Made by a program: the position numbers and the translations under genes. From assembly GCF_030269765.1 (NCBI RefSeq), contig NZ_BSTX01000006.1:186001-250000 (forward strand): a DNA stretch of 64,000 nt, read 5' to 3'. Below are positions 1 through 7,313 of the stretch, piece after piece (within the stretch, counting starts at the first letter, position 1; the number at the start of each line of letters is the position of its first letter). The notes under the pieces are model-generated. The model was not told where the DNA came from and made no database searches. It saw only the letters and a list, made by a program, of their open reading frames with translations. This stretch comes from Actinorhabdospora filicis. Lineage in GTDB: Bacteria > Actinomycetota > Actinomycetes > Mycobacteriales > Micromonosporaceae.

Positions 1-305
1 TGGAGGCGCCCGCCGTAGCCGCGCAGCTCGGCCAGCAGCCAGTCGCGCGCGGCCCCGATCCCGCGCGCCGGATCGTCCTGCGCGGACAGGGTGTGGCGGG
101 TGCCGAAGGAGACGAGCCGCCGCACGGTGGCCTCGATCCGGCCGGGATCGACCCGGCGCAGTAAGCGCGCCAGGTCCTCGGGGACGTGCGCGGCCTCCGG
201 CTCGGCCGAGGCGCGCCCGGCGACGAGCGCGCCGCCGGCGGCGGCCAGCGCGCCGGTCAGCAGTACCCGGCGCGGAGCGCCGGTGGGCGGTTCCAACTGG
301 GACAT
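1..305 (-). CDS. Secreted M28-family zinc peptidase, N-terminal part only
   Basis: The gene runs off the left edge of the window, so only about 101 residues are visible. The ATG at 305 opens MSQLEPPTGAPRRVLLTGAL, with a twin-arginine-like pair before a hydrophobic stretch and a likely cleavage site near ASA-EPEA. The following segment, with RRLVSFGTRHTLS and then a DDPARGIGAARDWL helix, is the usual N-terminal lead-in of M28 aminopeptidases. The zinc-binding residues lie outside the window, so catalysis cannot be confirmed. An exported aminopeptidase is the most likely role; the family call rests on the lead-in alone. Confidence 0.7.
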   Translation of the reverse strand, partial: MSQLEPPTGAPRRVLLTGALAAAGGALVAGRASAEPEAAHVPEDLARLLRRVDPGRIEATVRRLVSFGTRHTLSAQDDPARGIGAARDWLLAELRGYGGRL

Positions 306-445
306 GCGTCCAAAGTAGACAATCCGGGGGGATCGGGCCGTGCCGGTGAGACCGTGAATGCGCCGCGCGCTCGTACGGATGCGTACGGATCCGCACGCCC
401 GCGCCCGCCACCCCCGGCCCCCGTCGTCCTACTTTCATTACTGAA

Positions 446-472
446 CAGCCGCATCCACGGGGGATGCGGCTG
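446..472. promoter_or_regulatory. Perfect 11-bp inverted repeat just upstream of a secreted-protein gene
   Basis: CAGCCGCATCC at 446-456 pairs perfectly with GGATGCGGCTG at 462-472 around the loop ACGGG. It ends about 7 bases before the GGAGG ribosome site at 480-484. A hairpin here could govern translation of the gene starting at 489, or the DNA repeat could be an operator. The sequence does not say which. Confidence 0.45.
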
Positions 473-488
473 TCCGCATGGAGGACGC

Positions 489-1775
489 TTGAACGACACG
501 CGACCCGGCGCCCGGCTGCGCGCCGCGGTGCTGGCCCTGACGATGGCCGCGTCGACGGCGGTGGCCGTCACCGTGGCGACGGCTCCGGCCGCCGCCGCGC
601 CACCGGCGAACGACTTCGTGATGGACTGGACGGCCTACCCGGCCGCCGACAACATCCCGATGGTCAAGGCGAGCATGACCGCCGTCTTCGGCGACGGCAA
701 TCGCAACGCGGTGCTGAACGGAAACGAGTGCGCCGCGGCGAAGAACGGCGCCGACGAGGCCGCCTACCCCAAGTACTGGTACTGCTTCGACAGCGGCGAC
801 ACCAGCAGCTTCTACAACGGCCCCGACGACGGCGTCTCGGCCTGGATCCCGCAGGCGGTCACCACCACCGCCGACGCCCTCGACGACGAGGACTGGAACG
901 GGAACAAGGGCATCATCGTCGGCTGGTACCACGAGGGCGGCAGCGGCGTGCGCATCTCGGTGCTGAACACCGCGACCAACACCTACCGCCACGTCCTCTT
1001 GGCCAACCCGTACTGGGACGGCGAGCGCTACACCTACAAGGCCCTCAAGGGCCTGCACGCCGGCGGCATGGCCTGGTACGGGGACTACCTCTACGTGGTG
1101 GACACCTTCTACGGGATCAGGGTCTTCGACACCAAGCACATCTTCGACCTGGGCGCCTCCACCAACGGCACCACCTCGTGCAGCGGCATCGGCTACGTCG
1201 ACACCAACGCCAACGGGGTCGCCGACAAGTACTGCGCGAGCACCTACAAGTACGTGATGCCGCAGGTGGGCATGTGGCAGCAGGCCGGCACCGCGGGCCG
1301 CGACCCGAACAGCGCCGTCTACTGCGAGGCCGACTCCGGTGACTCGCGCTACTCCACCATCTCCATCGACCGGGACGCGCGCCCGCGCCATCAGCTCGTG
1401 GTCGGCGAGTACTGCGACGGCGGCGAGGCGTCCAACGGCCGGGTCGTCGCCTACGACATGGACGACCACCGCCTCATGGACGGCGTCCCCGACGCCTCGT
1501 GGGACCTGCCGGTGCGGCGCGTGCAGGGTGTGGCGAGCGCGGGCGGTTACGTGTTCCTCAACCAGAGCAACACCGCCGTCAACGCCGGGCGGCTGTTCCG
1601 GGCGACCAGGAGCGGCGGCGCGCTGACCGTGGTCGGCCAGGGCCTGGCCGCGCCCATCGGCCCCGAGGCCCTGTCCGTCTGGCGCAGCAGGAGCGAGGTG
1701 TGGTCGGTGACCGAACACAAGCACGCCACCGGAAACGGAAGGCGGATGCTCTACGCGATGCCCACCAGCTGGTGA
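489..1775 (+). CDS. Secreted protein of unknown function
   Basis: I chose the TTG at 489 because it follows a GGAGG (480-484) and gives a complete signal peptide: a basic RPGARLR region, about 25 hydrophobic Ala/Val residues and an AAA-APP cleavage region. The mature protein is about 390 residues, rich in Trp, Tyr, Gly and Asp, with repeated strand-like blocks such as GMAWYGDYLYVVDTFYGIRV that hint at a beta-propeller. I see no catalytic motif. Four or more Cys suggest disulfides outside the cell. Extracellular location is well supported; function is unknown. Its mRNA would begin with the inverted repeat at 446-472. Confidence 0.75.
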   Translation: MNDTRPGARLRAAVLALTMAASTAVAVTVATAPAAAAPPANDFVMDWTAYPAADNIPMVKASMTAVFGDGNRNAVLNGNECAAAKNGADEAAYPKYWYCFDSGDTSSFYNGPDDGVSAWIPQAVTTTADALDDEDWNGNKGIIVGWYHEGGSGVRISVLNTATNTYRHVLLANPYWDGERYTYKALKGLHAGGMAWYGDYLYVVDTFYGIRVFDTKHIFDLGASTNGTTSCSGIGYVDTNANGVADKYCASTYKYVMPQVGMWQQAGTAGRDPNSAVYCEADSGDSRYSTISIDRDARPRHQLVVGEYCDGGEASNGRVVAYDMDDHRLMDGVPDASWDLPVRRVQGVASAGGYVFLNQSNTAVNAGRLFRATRSGGALTVVGQGLAAPIGPEALSVWRSRSEVWSVTEHKHATGNGRRMLYAMPTSW

Positions 1776-1782
1776 CCCCAGG

Positions 1783-1818
1783 GGGAGGCGGGGCGGGGGA
1801 AAATCGCTCTCGCCTCCC
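1783..1818 (+). terminator. Weak hairpin after the secreted-protein gene
   Basis: GGGAGGCG at 1783-1790 pairs with CGCCTCCC at 1811-1818 around a 20-base loop, just after the stop codon at 1775. There is no T-tract. It may act as a GC-only terminator, but the long loop makes it weak. Confidence 0.3.
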
Positions 1819-1833
1819 ACCCTTCACCTCCCG

Positions 1834-1839
1834 TACGCT
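1834..1839 (+). promoter_or_regulatory. Candidate -10 element for a leaderless transcript
   Basis: TACGCT fits the actinobacterial -10 pattern TANNNT and ends exactly 7 bases before the ATG at 1847. There is no Shine-Dalgarno sequence ahead of that ATG. This is the usual geometry of a leaderless mRNA. No convincing -35 is visible. Confidence 0.4.
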
Positions 1840-1846
1840 GGCCGGA

Positions 1847-4363
1847 ATGACGGTGCCCGAACCCGGCCAGGTGCTCACCCCGGCCGCCTTCGTCGATGAG
1901 CTGCGCCGTTTGCGCGCCTGGTCGGACCTGTCGTACCGGGAGATCGAGCGCCGCGCCCGTTCGGCGGGCGACGTCCTCCCCGCCAGCACCCTCGCCGGTG
2001 CCCTCAACCGCGAGACGCTCCCGCCGCTGGCGGTGGTGACCGCCTTCGTGCGCGCCTGCGGCGGGGGAGTCACCGAATGGGCCGCGGCCTGGCGCCGCCT
2101 GGCCGAGAAGTCCGCCGCCCGCGCCCGGGTGTCCCGCGCGGCCGCGCCGCCCGCCCGGCGTGAGGCCGCGCCCGCCGTCGTCCCGCGCCTGATCCCGCCG
2201 CGCGGCGCGCACCTGGCCGGACGTGACGGCGAGCTCGCCCGTGTCACCGCCGCGCTGCTGGGGGAGGCCTCGGCGACGGTGCTGGTCACCGGCGCGGCCG
2301 GGATCGGCAAGACCAGTCTCGCCGTGCACGCCGCCCACGATCTGGCCGCCGACTTCCCCGACGGGCTGCTCTACGCCGATCTGCGCGGCGCGGGCACCGA
2401 TCCGGCCGATCCGGCGGCGGTGCTCACCGGGTTCCTGCGCGCCCTGGGCTCGGTCGGCACCGCCGTGCCCGCCGATCACGACGGGCGCGTGCACCTGTAC
2501 CGCTCGATCACCTCGCACCGGCGGATCCTCGTCGTCCTCGATGACGCGGCCGGGCCCGCGCACGTCCGCGATCTGCTGCCCACCGGCGACAACTGCGCCA
2601 CCCTCGTCACCAGCCGCGCCGGGCTCGCCGGGCTCGACGGGCACCGTCTCCAGCTGGGGCTGTTGCCGCTGGCCGACGCCACCGCGCTGCTGCGCGAGAT
2701 GATCGGCGACCGCCGCGCCGACGCCGATCCCGGGCAGGTCGAGGCCATCGCCGAGCACTGCGGGCGCCTCCCGCTGGCGGTGTGGATCGCCGGGGCCCGC
2801 CTGGCCGCGCGCCCCAACCTCCCGGTCGCCGTGGTCGCCGACGCCCTCGGCGACGCGCGGGGACGCCTGGACGCCCTCACCGTGGGCGACGTCGGCGTCC
2901 GCACCAGCCTGGAAGTGGGCCACCGCAGGCTCGGGCCCGACGCCGGTCGCCTCTTGCGGCTGCTGGCCCCCGTCCCCGGCGACTTCCCCGGCTGGGCCGC
3001 CTCGGCGCTCCTGGACGCCACGCCGCAGGCGGCCGAGCGCGCCCTCGACGAGCTCGTCGAGGTCCACCTGGTCGCCTCCATCGACCGCGACGGGCACGAG
3101 CGCTTCGGCCTGCACGACCTGGTCCGCGACTTCGCCGCCGAGCTGCCCGAACCGGGCCGCGAGGCCGCCTTCGCGCGGCTCCTGAGCGGCGCGATGCATC
3201 TGGCGGGTGAGGCCGAGTCCCGGGTCGGCACCGACTTCCAGGGCCTGCCGGGCCCGCCGGCGACGCGCTGGCGTCCCGACGCGGCCACCGTCGAGCGTGA
3301 ACTCGCCGAGCCGCTGGCCTGGTTCGAGCGCGAGCACGGTTTCCTGATCCGGCTCAGCGAGCGGGGCCTGTCCGGGGCGGCGACCCGGCTGGTGCCCGCG
3401 ACCTCGATCGCCGCCTCGCTCACCGCGTACTTCCAGGTCCGGGGCCTGTTCGAGGAGTGGCGGCGGGTGCAGACCCGCGCGCTGTCGGCCGCGCGGGACG
3501 CCGGGCTGTCGGTGGCCGCCGCGCGCCTGCATCGGGCCCTGGGGGAGTTCACGACCATTGTGGACGACTACCCCGCGGCGATCGCGCACTTCGAGGACTG
3601 CCTGGCCTTCGGGCCCGCCGACGATCCCGCCTACACCGCCGACGCCGTCGCCGGGCTCGCCTACGTGTGCCGCCTGACCGGCCGCTACGCCTCGGCGCTG
3701 ACGCATTTCGAGCGCGCCCGCGACCTGGCCCGCCGCACCGGCAACCGCAACCTGGAGGTCTACGCGGTCAACGGGATCGGCGTGGTGTGGCTGGAGGAGG
3801 GCCGGCCGGGGCGGGCCGGTGAGCTGTTCCGCTCGGCGATGGAGCTCAGCCGCGAGGCCGGTTACCTGATGGGGGAGTCCCAGTCGCACCGCTGCCTCGG
3901 GCAGGCCGCCCGCAACTCCGGGGACCTGGAGTCGGCGCTGCGGCACTACGGCGACGCCGAGCGCATCAGCCTGGACCTGGACGACCGGCTGGGCACCGCG
4001 CACGCCCGCGTGTGGCTCGGCGACGTCCACGCGCGCCTCGGGGACCGCGGCCGCGGGCACCGGCTGATGGCCGAGAGCCTGTGGGTCTACCGCGCCTACG
4101 CCAACACGTGGGGCGAGGCGGCCGTCCTGCACTGCCTGGCGGTCTCGCACCTGGCGGCCGGGCGTGCCGAGCGCGCGCTGACCCGCGCCTCCCGCGCCGC
4201 GCGGTTGTGGGAGTCGATCGGGACGCCCGCGTGGGCCGCCACCGGGCTGGACGTGCTCGCCGCGGTGCACACCGCGCTGGACGACGCCGATGAGGCCCGC
4301 GCGGCCGAGGCGCGGGCGGCACTGTTGCGCGCGGGACTGGAGCACGTGCCCGAGGGGGCGTGA
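1847..4363 (+). CDS. HTH / NB-ARC (STAND) ATPase / TPR regulator
   Basis: A protein of 838 residues. Residues 1-90 form an XRE-like helix-turn-helix segment (LRAWSDLSYREIERRAR), followed by an Arg/Ala linker. An NB-ARC domain begins near residue 120, with Walker A GAAGIGKTS, Walker B ILVVLDDA, an LVTSR sensor and a GRLPLA motif. The C-terminal half is a run of TPR-like helices with repeated ALxHFExAxxL patterns. Such proteins are STAND-type signal-integrating regulators in which the TPRs sense a ligand and the HTH binds DNA. Nothing nearby identifies its target. No ribosome site precedes the ATG, so translation is probably leaderless. Confidence 0.8.
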   Translation: MTVPEPGQVLTPAAFVDELRRLRAWSDLSYREIERRARSAGDVLPASTLAGALNRETLPPLAVVTAFVRACGGGVTEWAAAWRRLAEKSAARARVSRAAAPPARREAAPAVVPRLIPPRGAHLAGRDGELARVTAALLGEASATVLVTGAAGIGKTSLAVHAAHDLAADFPDGLLYADLRGAGTDPADPAAVLTGFLRALGSVGTAVPADHDGRVHLYRSITSHRRILVVLDDAAGPAHVRDLLPTGDNCATLVTSRAGLAGLDGHRLQLGLLPLADATALLREMIGDRRADADPGQVEAIAEHCGRLPLAVWIAGARLAARPNLPVAVVADALGDARGRLDALTVGDVGVRTSLEVGHRRLGPDAGRLLRLLAPVPGDFPGWAASALLDATPQAAERALDELVEVHLVASIDRDGHERFGLHDLVRDFAAELPEPGREAAFARLLSGAMHLAGEAESRVGTDFQGLPGPPATRWRPDAATVERELAEPLAWFEREHGFLIRLSERGLSGAATRLVPATSIAASLTAYFQVRGLFEEWRRVQTRALSAARDAGLSVAAARLHRALGEFTTIVDDYPAAIAHFEDCLAFGPADDPAYTADAVAGLAYVCRLTGRYASALTHFERARDLARRTGNRNLEVYAVNGIGVVWLEEGRPGRAGELFRSAMELSREAGYLMGESQSHRCLGQAARNSGDLESALRHYGDAERISLDLDDRLGTAHARVWLGDVHARLGDRGRGHRLMAESLWVYRAYANTWGEAAVLHCLAVSHLAAGRAERALTRASRAARLWESIGTPAWAATGLDVLAAVHTALDDADEARAAEARAALLRAGLEHVPEGA

Positions 4364-4473
4364 CCGCGGCCCGTTCATCGTCCCTTATGGACATTCGGGC
4401 GGTCTCGCCCGCGCGCCTACGGTGAAGGCTCGATTCACCGAAAGGCGGACGGCATGAGCGAACGGGCGACGCG

Positions 4474-5532
4474 ATGATGTGGGTGGGCGGACGGCGGGTC
4501 CGCGCGGGCGACCCCCTCACCGAGGCGAGGGCGGCGGCGTTCGTCGCCGACGACGTGGTGCGCGACTTCGCCGACTGGGCCGAGGTCACCGCCTACATCG
4601 ACCGGGCCACCGACTACATCGGGACCCTTCCCGGACCCAACTGCGCCGGAGCGTGGATCTGGTTCGAGCACGACGCGCACATGAACGTCATCGGCGAGGA
4701 CCACAGCTACATCGAATTCAACGAGCTGGGCGCGGCGGTGCGTGCGCGGTCCTTCACCTACGAACCCTTCAGCACCGATGTCCTGGCCCCCGGCTCCGAG
4801 CTGGCGCGGGTCTACCTGGACGAGAACCGGCAGCGGATGAATGCCCTCGGCATCGCCGCCGCGCCCGACCACCGCCGGTACGGTGGCGAATCGCTCTACC
4901 CGAAGATCGCCGACACCACCGCCGACCTCATCCCGTACTTCACCGGCGTCAAGGACATGGCGCAGCAGCGCCCGCCGAACTGGGACGGCATCCCCAACCA
5001 GCGCTACCTGCGCATGGCGTGGGCGCACGCGCACGACATCGCCGCCGCGGGCGCGGCCTCGCCCGAGGAGACCGTGCTGGTCCACGAGTACAACACGCAC
5101 CGGAACCTGCTGGGCGGCTGGATCAACGGGCTCACCTTCCGCGGGTACCTCGGCGTCTCCATCGACGGGCACCGCGACTTTTACGCGCCGCTGCGGGACT
5201 TCTGCGCCGCCTACTGCGACCTGATGCTCCAGCGCGCCTTCACCGACCCCGGCATCCAGCCGGCCGAGCGCCTGGAGCTCCAGGGGCTGCCCCGGACCTC
5301 GCCGCAGAAGATGCTGAAGATCTTCAACCGGTGGCGCAACTTCTACATGGCCGGTGTCGTCGCCCAGGCCAGCGCCAACAACGTCCGCTACGCGGCCATG
5401 GGCAGCTACCACATGAACTGGCTGCGGCGTAAAGGGCGGATGCCCGCCGCGGTCCACATGTACGACGTGGGCCCGCTGGGACACGCCGACGTCGCCCTGG
5501 CCTACTCCGACGCCCTCCGCGTCACCCGATGA
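4474..5532 (+). CDS. Conserved-looking protein of unknown function, first of a gene pair
   Basis: I do not recognise this 352-residue soluble protein. It has no signal peptide or membrane segment. It is rich in Trp, Tyr, His and Asn, with blocks such as WIWFEHDAHMN near residues 62-72, HEYNTHRNLLGGW in the middle and NRWRNFYMAG later, which look like a compact enzyme core. A tiny reading frame (ATG 4454, stop 4475-4477) overlaps its start, so translation may be coupled to that mini-ORF. Upstream, GGTGAA (4421-4426) and TTCACC (4434-4439) form a short inverted repeat. The next gene follows 13 bases later after GAGGAG, so the two are probably one operon. Confidence 0.7.
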   Translation: MMWVGGRRVRAGDPLTEARAAAFVADDVVRDFADWAEVTAYIDRATDYIGTLPGPNCAGAWIWFEHDAHMNVIGEDHSYIEFNELGAAVRARSFTYEPFSTDVLAPGSELARVYLDENRQRMNALGIAAAPDHRRYGGESLYPKIADTTADLIPYFTGVKDMAQQRPPNWDGIPNQRYLRMAWAHAHDIAAAGAASPEETVLVHEYNTHRNLLGGWINGLTFRGYLGVSIDGHRDFYAPLRDFCAAYCDLMLQRAFTDPGIQPAERLELQGLPRTSPQKMLKIFNRWRNFYMAGVVAQASANNVRYAAMGSYHMNWLRRKGRMPAAVHMYDVGPLGHADVALAYSDALRVTR

Positions 5533-5545
5533 GAGGAGCACCGGC

Positions 5546-6148
5546 ATGGCACCCGAAGCGGCCGGCCTGCGCGCCGACCTCCTGATCACCCGCCTGCGGC
5601 ACTCCGGCGACGTCACCGCCGCGCAGACCCTGTGGCGGCTCGGCGACCGGTTCCACCTGCGCGACGTCTCCGGCCGTCCCCTCAACCAGATCCTCGCCGA
5701 CGCCACCGGCGAGCGCGGCATCGGTTTCGAGCCGCGCTCCAAGGAAGAGATCATGGACACCCGCGAGGCCATGGAGGGCACCGTGGACGTGTGGGGCGAC
5801 CTCGCCGCGGGCAAGGCGGTGGTGCGCGTCGACGACCTCAAGCCGGTCACGGTGGACGTGAAGGCCGTCCTGCCGCTCGCCACGGGCCTGCTGGCGGGGG
5901 ACCTCGCGGGCCGCGCGCCCGGCGGGCGCGTCCGCTTCCTCGACCGCGACTGCGCCGAGTACATCTCCGAGCTGTCCGGTACGCGCGAGGGCGCGCGCTG
6001 GGTGACGAAGGTCCGCACCCTTGTGGCCGGGCCGCACGTCCTGCTGCGGGAGGCCGTCGACGCGGCGACCGGGATGGGCCTGCGGACCGAGGTGACCGCT
6101 CTCGCCGAGGGCGCGGTCACCTCCGCCGAGGTCACGCCACCGAAGTGA
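5546..6148 (+). CDS. Protein of unknown function, second of a gene pair
   Basis: A 200-residue soluble protein starting at ATG 5546 behind a good GAGGAG site inside the 13-base gap after its neighbour. It has no signal peptide or TM helix and no motif I can name. The N-terminal 40 residues look helical (LITRLRHSGDVTAAQTLWRL) and the rest looks like alternating strands. The tight spacing argues that it works with the product of 4474-5532. It ends 7 bases before the stop codon of a convergent monooxygenase gene. Confidence 0.65.
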   Translation: MAPEAAGLRADLLITRLRHSGDVTAAQTLWRLGDRFHLRDVSGRPLNQILADATGERGIGFEPRSKEEIMDTREAMEGTVDVWGDLAAGKAVVRVDDLKPVTVDVKAVLPLATGLLAGDLAGRAPGGRVRFLDRDCAEYISELSGTREGARWVTKVRTLVAGPHVLLREAVDAATGMGLRTEVTALAEGAVTSAEVTPPK

Positions 6149-6155
6149 GCACGGC

Positions 6156-7145
6156 CTAAGCGAGTGTTTCCGGCATGAGACGCGCCAGCCGCCGGTAGGA
6201 GTCCAGGCGGGCGGCCGGGTCGAAGGTGTTCAGCGTGACCAGCACCTCGTCGGCACCGGCCGCCCGGACCAGGCCGCCCAGCGCCGCCGCGACCTCCTCC
6301 TCGGTGCCGTGGACGTTGCCCGCGACGGCCTCGGTGAGCATCCGCTCCTCGCGCTCGGTCTTGACCAGGGCGGCCACCTCGTCGGCAGGGGTCAGCGCCG
6401 GGAAGAACCCGCGCGTGCGGGAGACCACCGTCGCCCACGCCTCCGACAGCTGCATGTGCCGCGCCTCGGCGTCGGTGGCGGCCACCGCGACATTGGCGGC
6501 GATGACGACGTAGGGGCGCTCGCCGGTGAAGGACGCCCGGTACCGCGCCACGGCGTCGGTGAGCCGGGCACCGTCGCGTCCGGCGGCGATGACCAGCGGC
6601 AGCCCGTGCGCGGCGGCGATGTCGGCGCCGCCGTTGATCGCCAGCACGAACGCCGGGACCCGCAGCCCCTCGGCGGGCAGCGCGTGGACGCCCGGATGCG
6701 CCGGGTTCCCGCCCGCGAACCACGACAGCAGCTCGCCGAGGCGCTCGCCGAAGGCCTCGGCCTCGTCCTTGCCGACGCCGAGGGCCCGCCGGACGCCGTC
6801 GGTGAAGCCGACCGAGCGGCCCAGTCCCATGTCGATGCGGCCGGGGAACAGCGATTCCAGGACCCCGAACTGCTCGGCGACGACCATCGGGTTGTGGTTG
6901 GGCAGCATCACGCCGCCGGTGCCGACCCTGATGCGGCTGGTGGCCGCCGCGACGGCCGAGGCCAGGACGGTGGGCGCCGATCCGGCCACGCCCGGCACGC
7001 TGTGGTGCTCGGAGACCCAGAAGCGGTGGTAGCCGAGTTCCTCGACGGCCCGCGCGAACACGATGGTGTCGCGCAGCGCCTGCGCGGCACCGTGCCCCTC
7101 GCGGACCAGGGAGCGGTCGAGTACCGAGATGCGCGTCATGATCAT
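6156..7145 (-). CDS. Luciferase-like (LLM class) flavin-dependent monooxygenase
   Basis: The 329 residues match the bacterial-luciferase TIM-barrel family, MsnO8-like group: LDRSLVREG at the start, FWVSEHHSVPGVAGSAP, IRVGTGGVMLPNHNP and GRIDMGLGRSVGF. These segments bind FMN or F420 at the barrel mouth. The substrate cannot be told from sequence. Two in-frame ATGs (7145 and 7139) are possible and neither has a clear ribosome site. It lies downstream of the peptide transporter operon on the same strand but is separated from it by two strong hairpins, so it is probably transcribed on its own. Confidence 0.85.
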   Translation of the reverse strand: MIMTRISVLDRSLVREGHGAAQALRDTIVFARAVEELGYHRFWVSEHHSVPGVAGSAPTVLASAVAAATSRIRVGTGGVMLPNHNPMVVAEQFGVLESLFPGRIDMGLGRSVGFTDGVRRALGVGKDEAEAFGERLGELLSWFAGGNPAHPGVHALPAEGLRVPAFVLAINGGADIAAAHGLPLVIAAGRDGARLTDAVARYRASFTGERPYVVIAANVAVAATDAEARHMQLSEAWATVVSRTRGFFPALTPADEVAALVKTEREERMLTEAVAGNVHGTEEEVAAALGGLVRAAGADEVLVTLNTFDPAARLDSYRRLARLMPETLA

Positions 7146-7193
7146 CGCAACCGGCCCGGCGCGGGGGCGATTCCCCGACGTGACGAAGACCCC

Positions 7194-7223
7194 GGTGGCG
7201 GGCCCCCGGAGGGACCCGCCACC
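7194..7223 (-). terminator. Second hairpin terminator after the peptide transporter operon
   Basis: GGTGGCGGGC at 7194-7203 faces ACCCGCCACC at 7214-7223: nine Watson-Crick pairs and one weak closing pair. It sits 15 bases beyond the stronger hairpin at 7237-7262 when read on the minus strand. It probably acts as a back-up stop before the monooxygenase gene. Confidence 0.5.
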
Positions 7224-7236
7224 TTGAGGGAGGAGC

Positions 7237-7262
7237 GGGACGGCGGGCGGACCCGCCGTCCC
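7237..7262 (-). terminator. Hairpin terminator after the binding-protein gene
   Basis: GGGACGGCGGG (7237-7247) and CCCGCCGTCCC (7252-7262) make a perfect 11-bp stem with a CGGA tetraloop, about 50 bases past the binding-protein stop. There is no T-tract, as is common for actinobacterial terminators. Confidence 0.65.
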
Positions 7263-7313
7263 ATCCCGGCCGGCCGCGTCGCCCGCCAGGAGAGTTTCGT
7301 GCGTCGCGGCCGG

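Noticed and set aside
1751..4378. An 875-codon minus-strand open frame
   Set aside because: It mirrors the NB-ARC regulator. Its Gly/Arg/Gln composition shows no fold.
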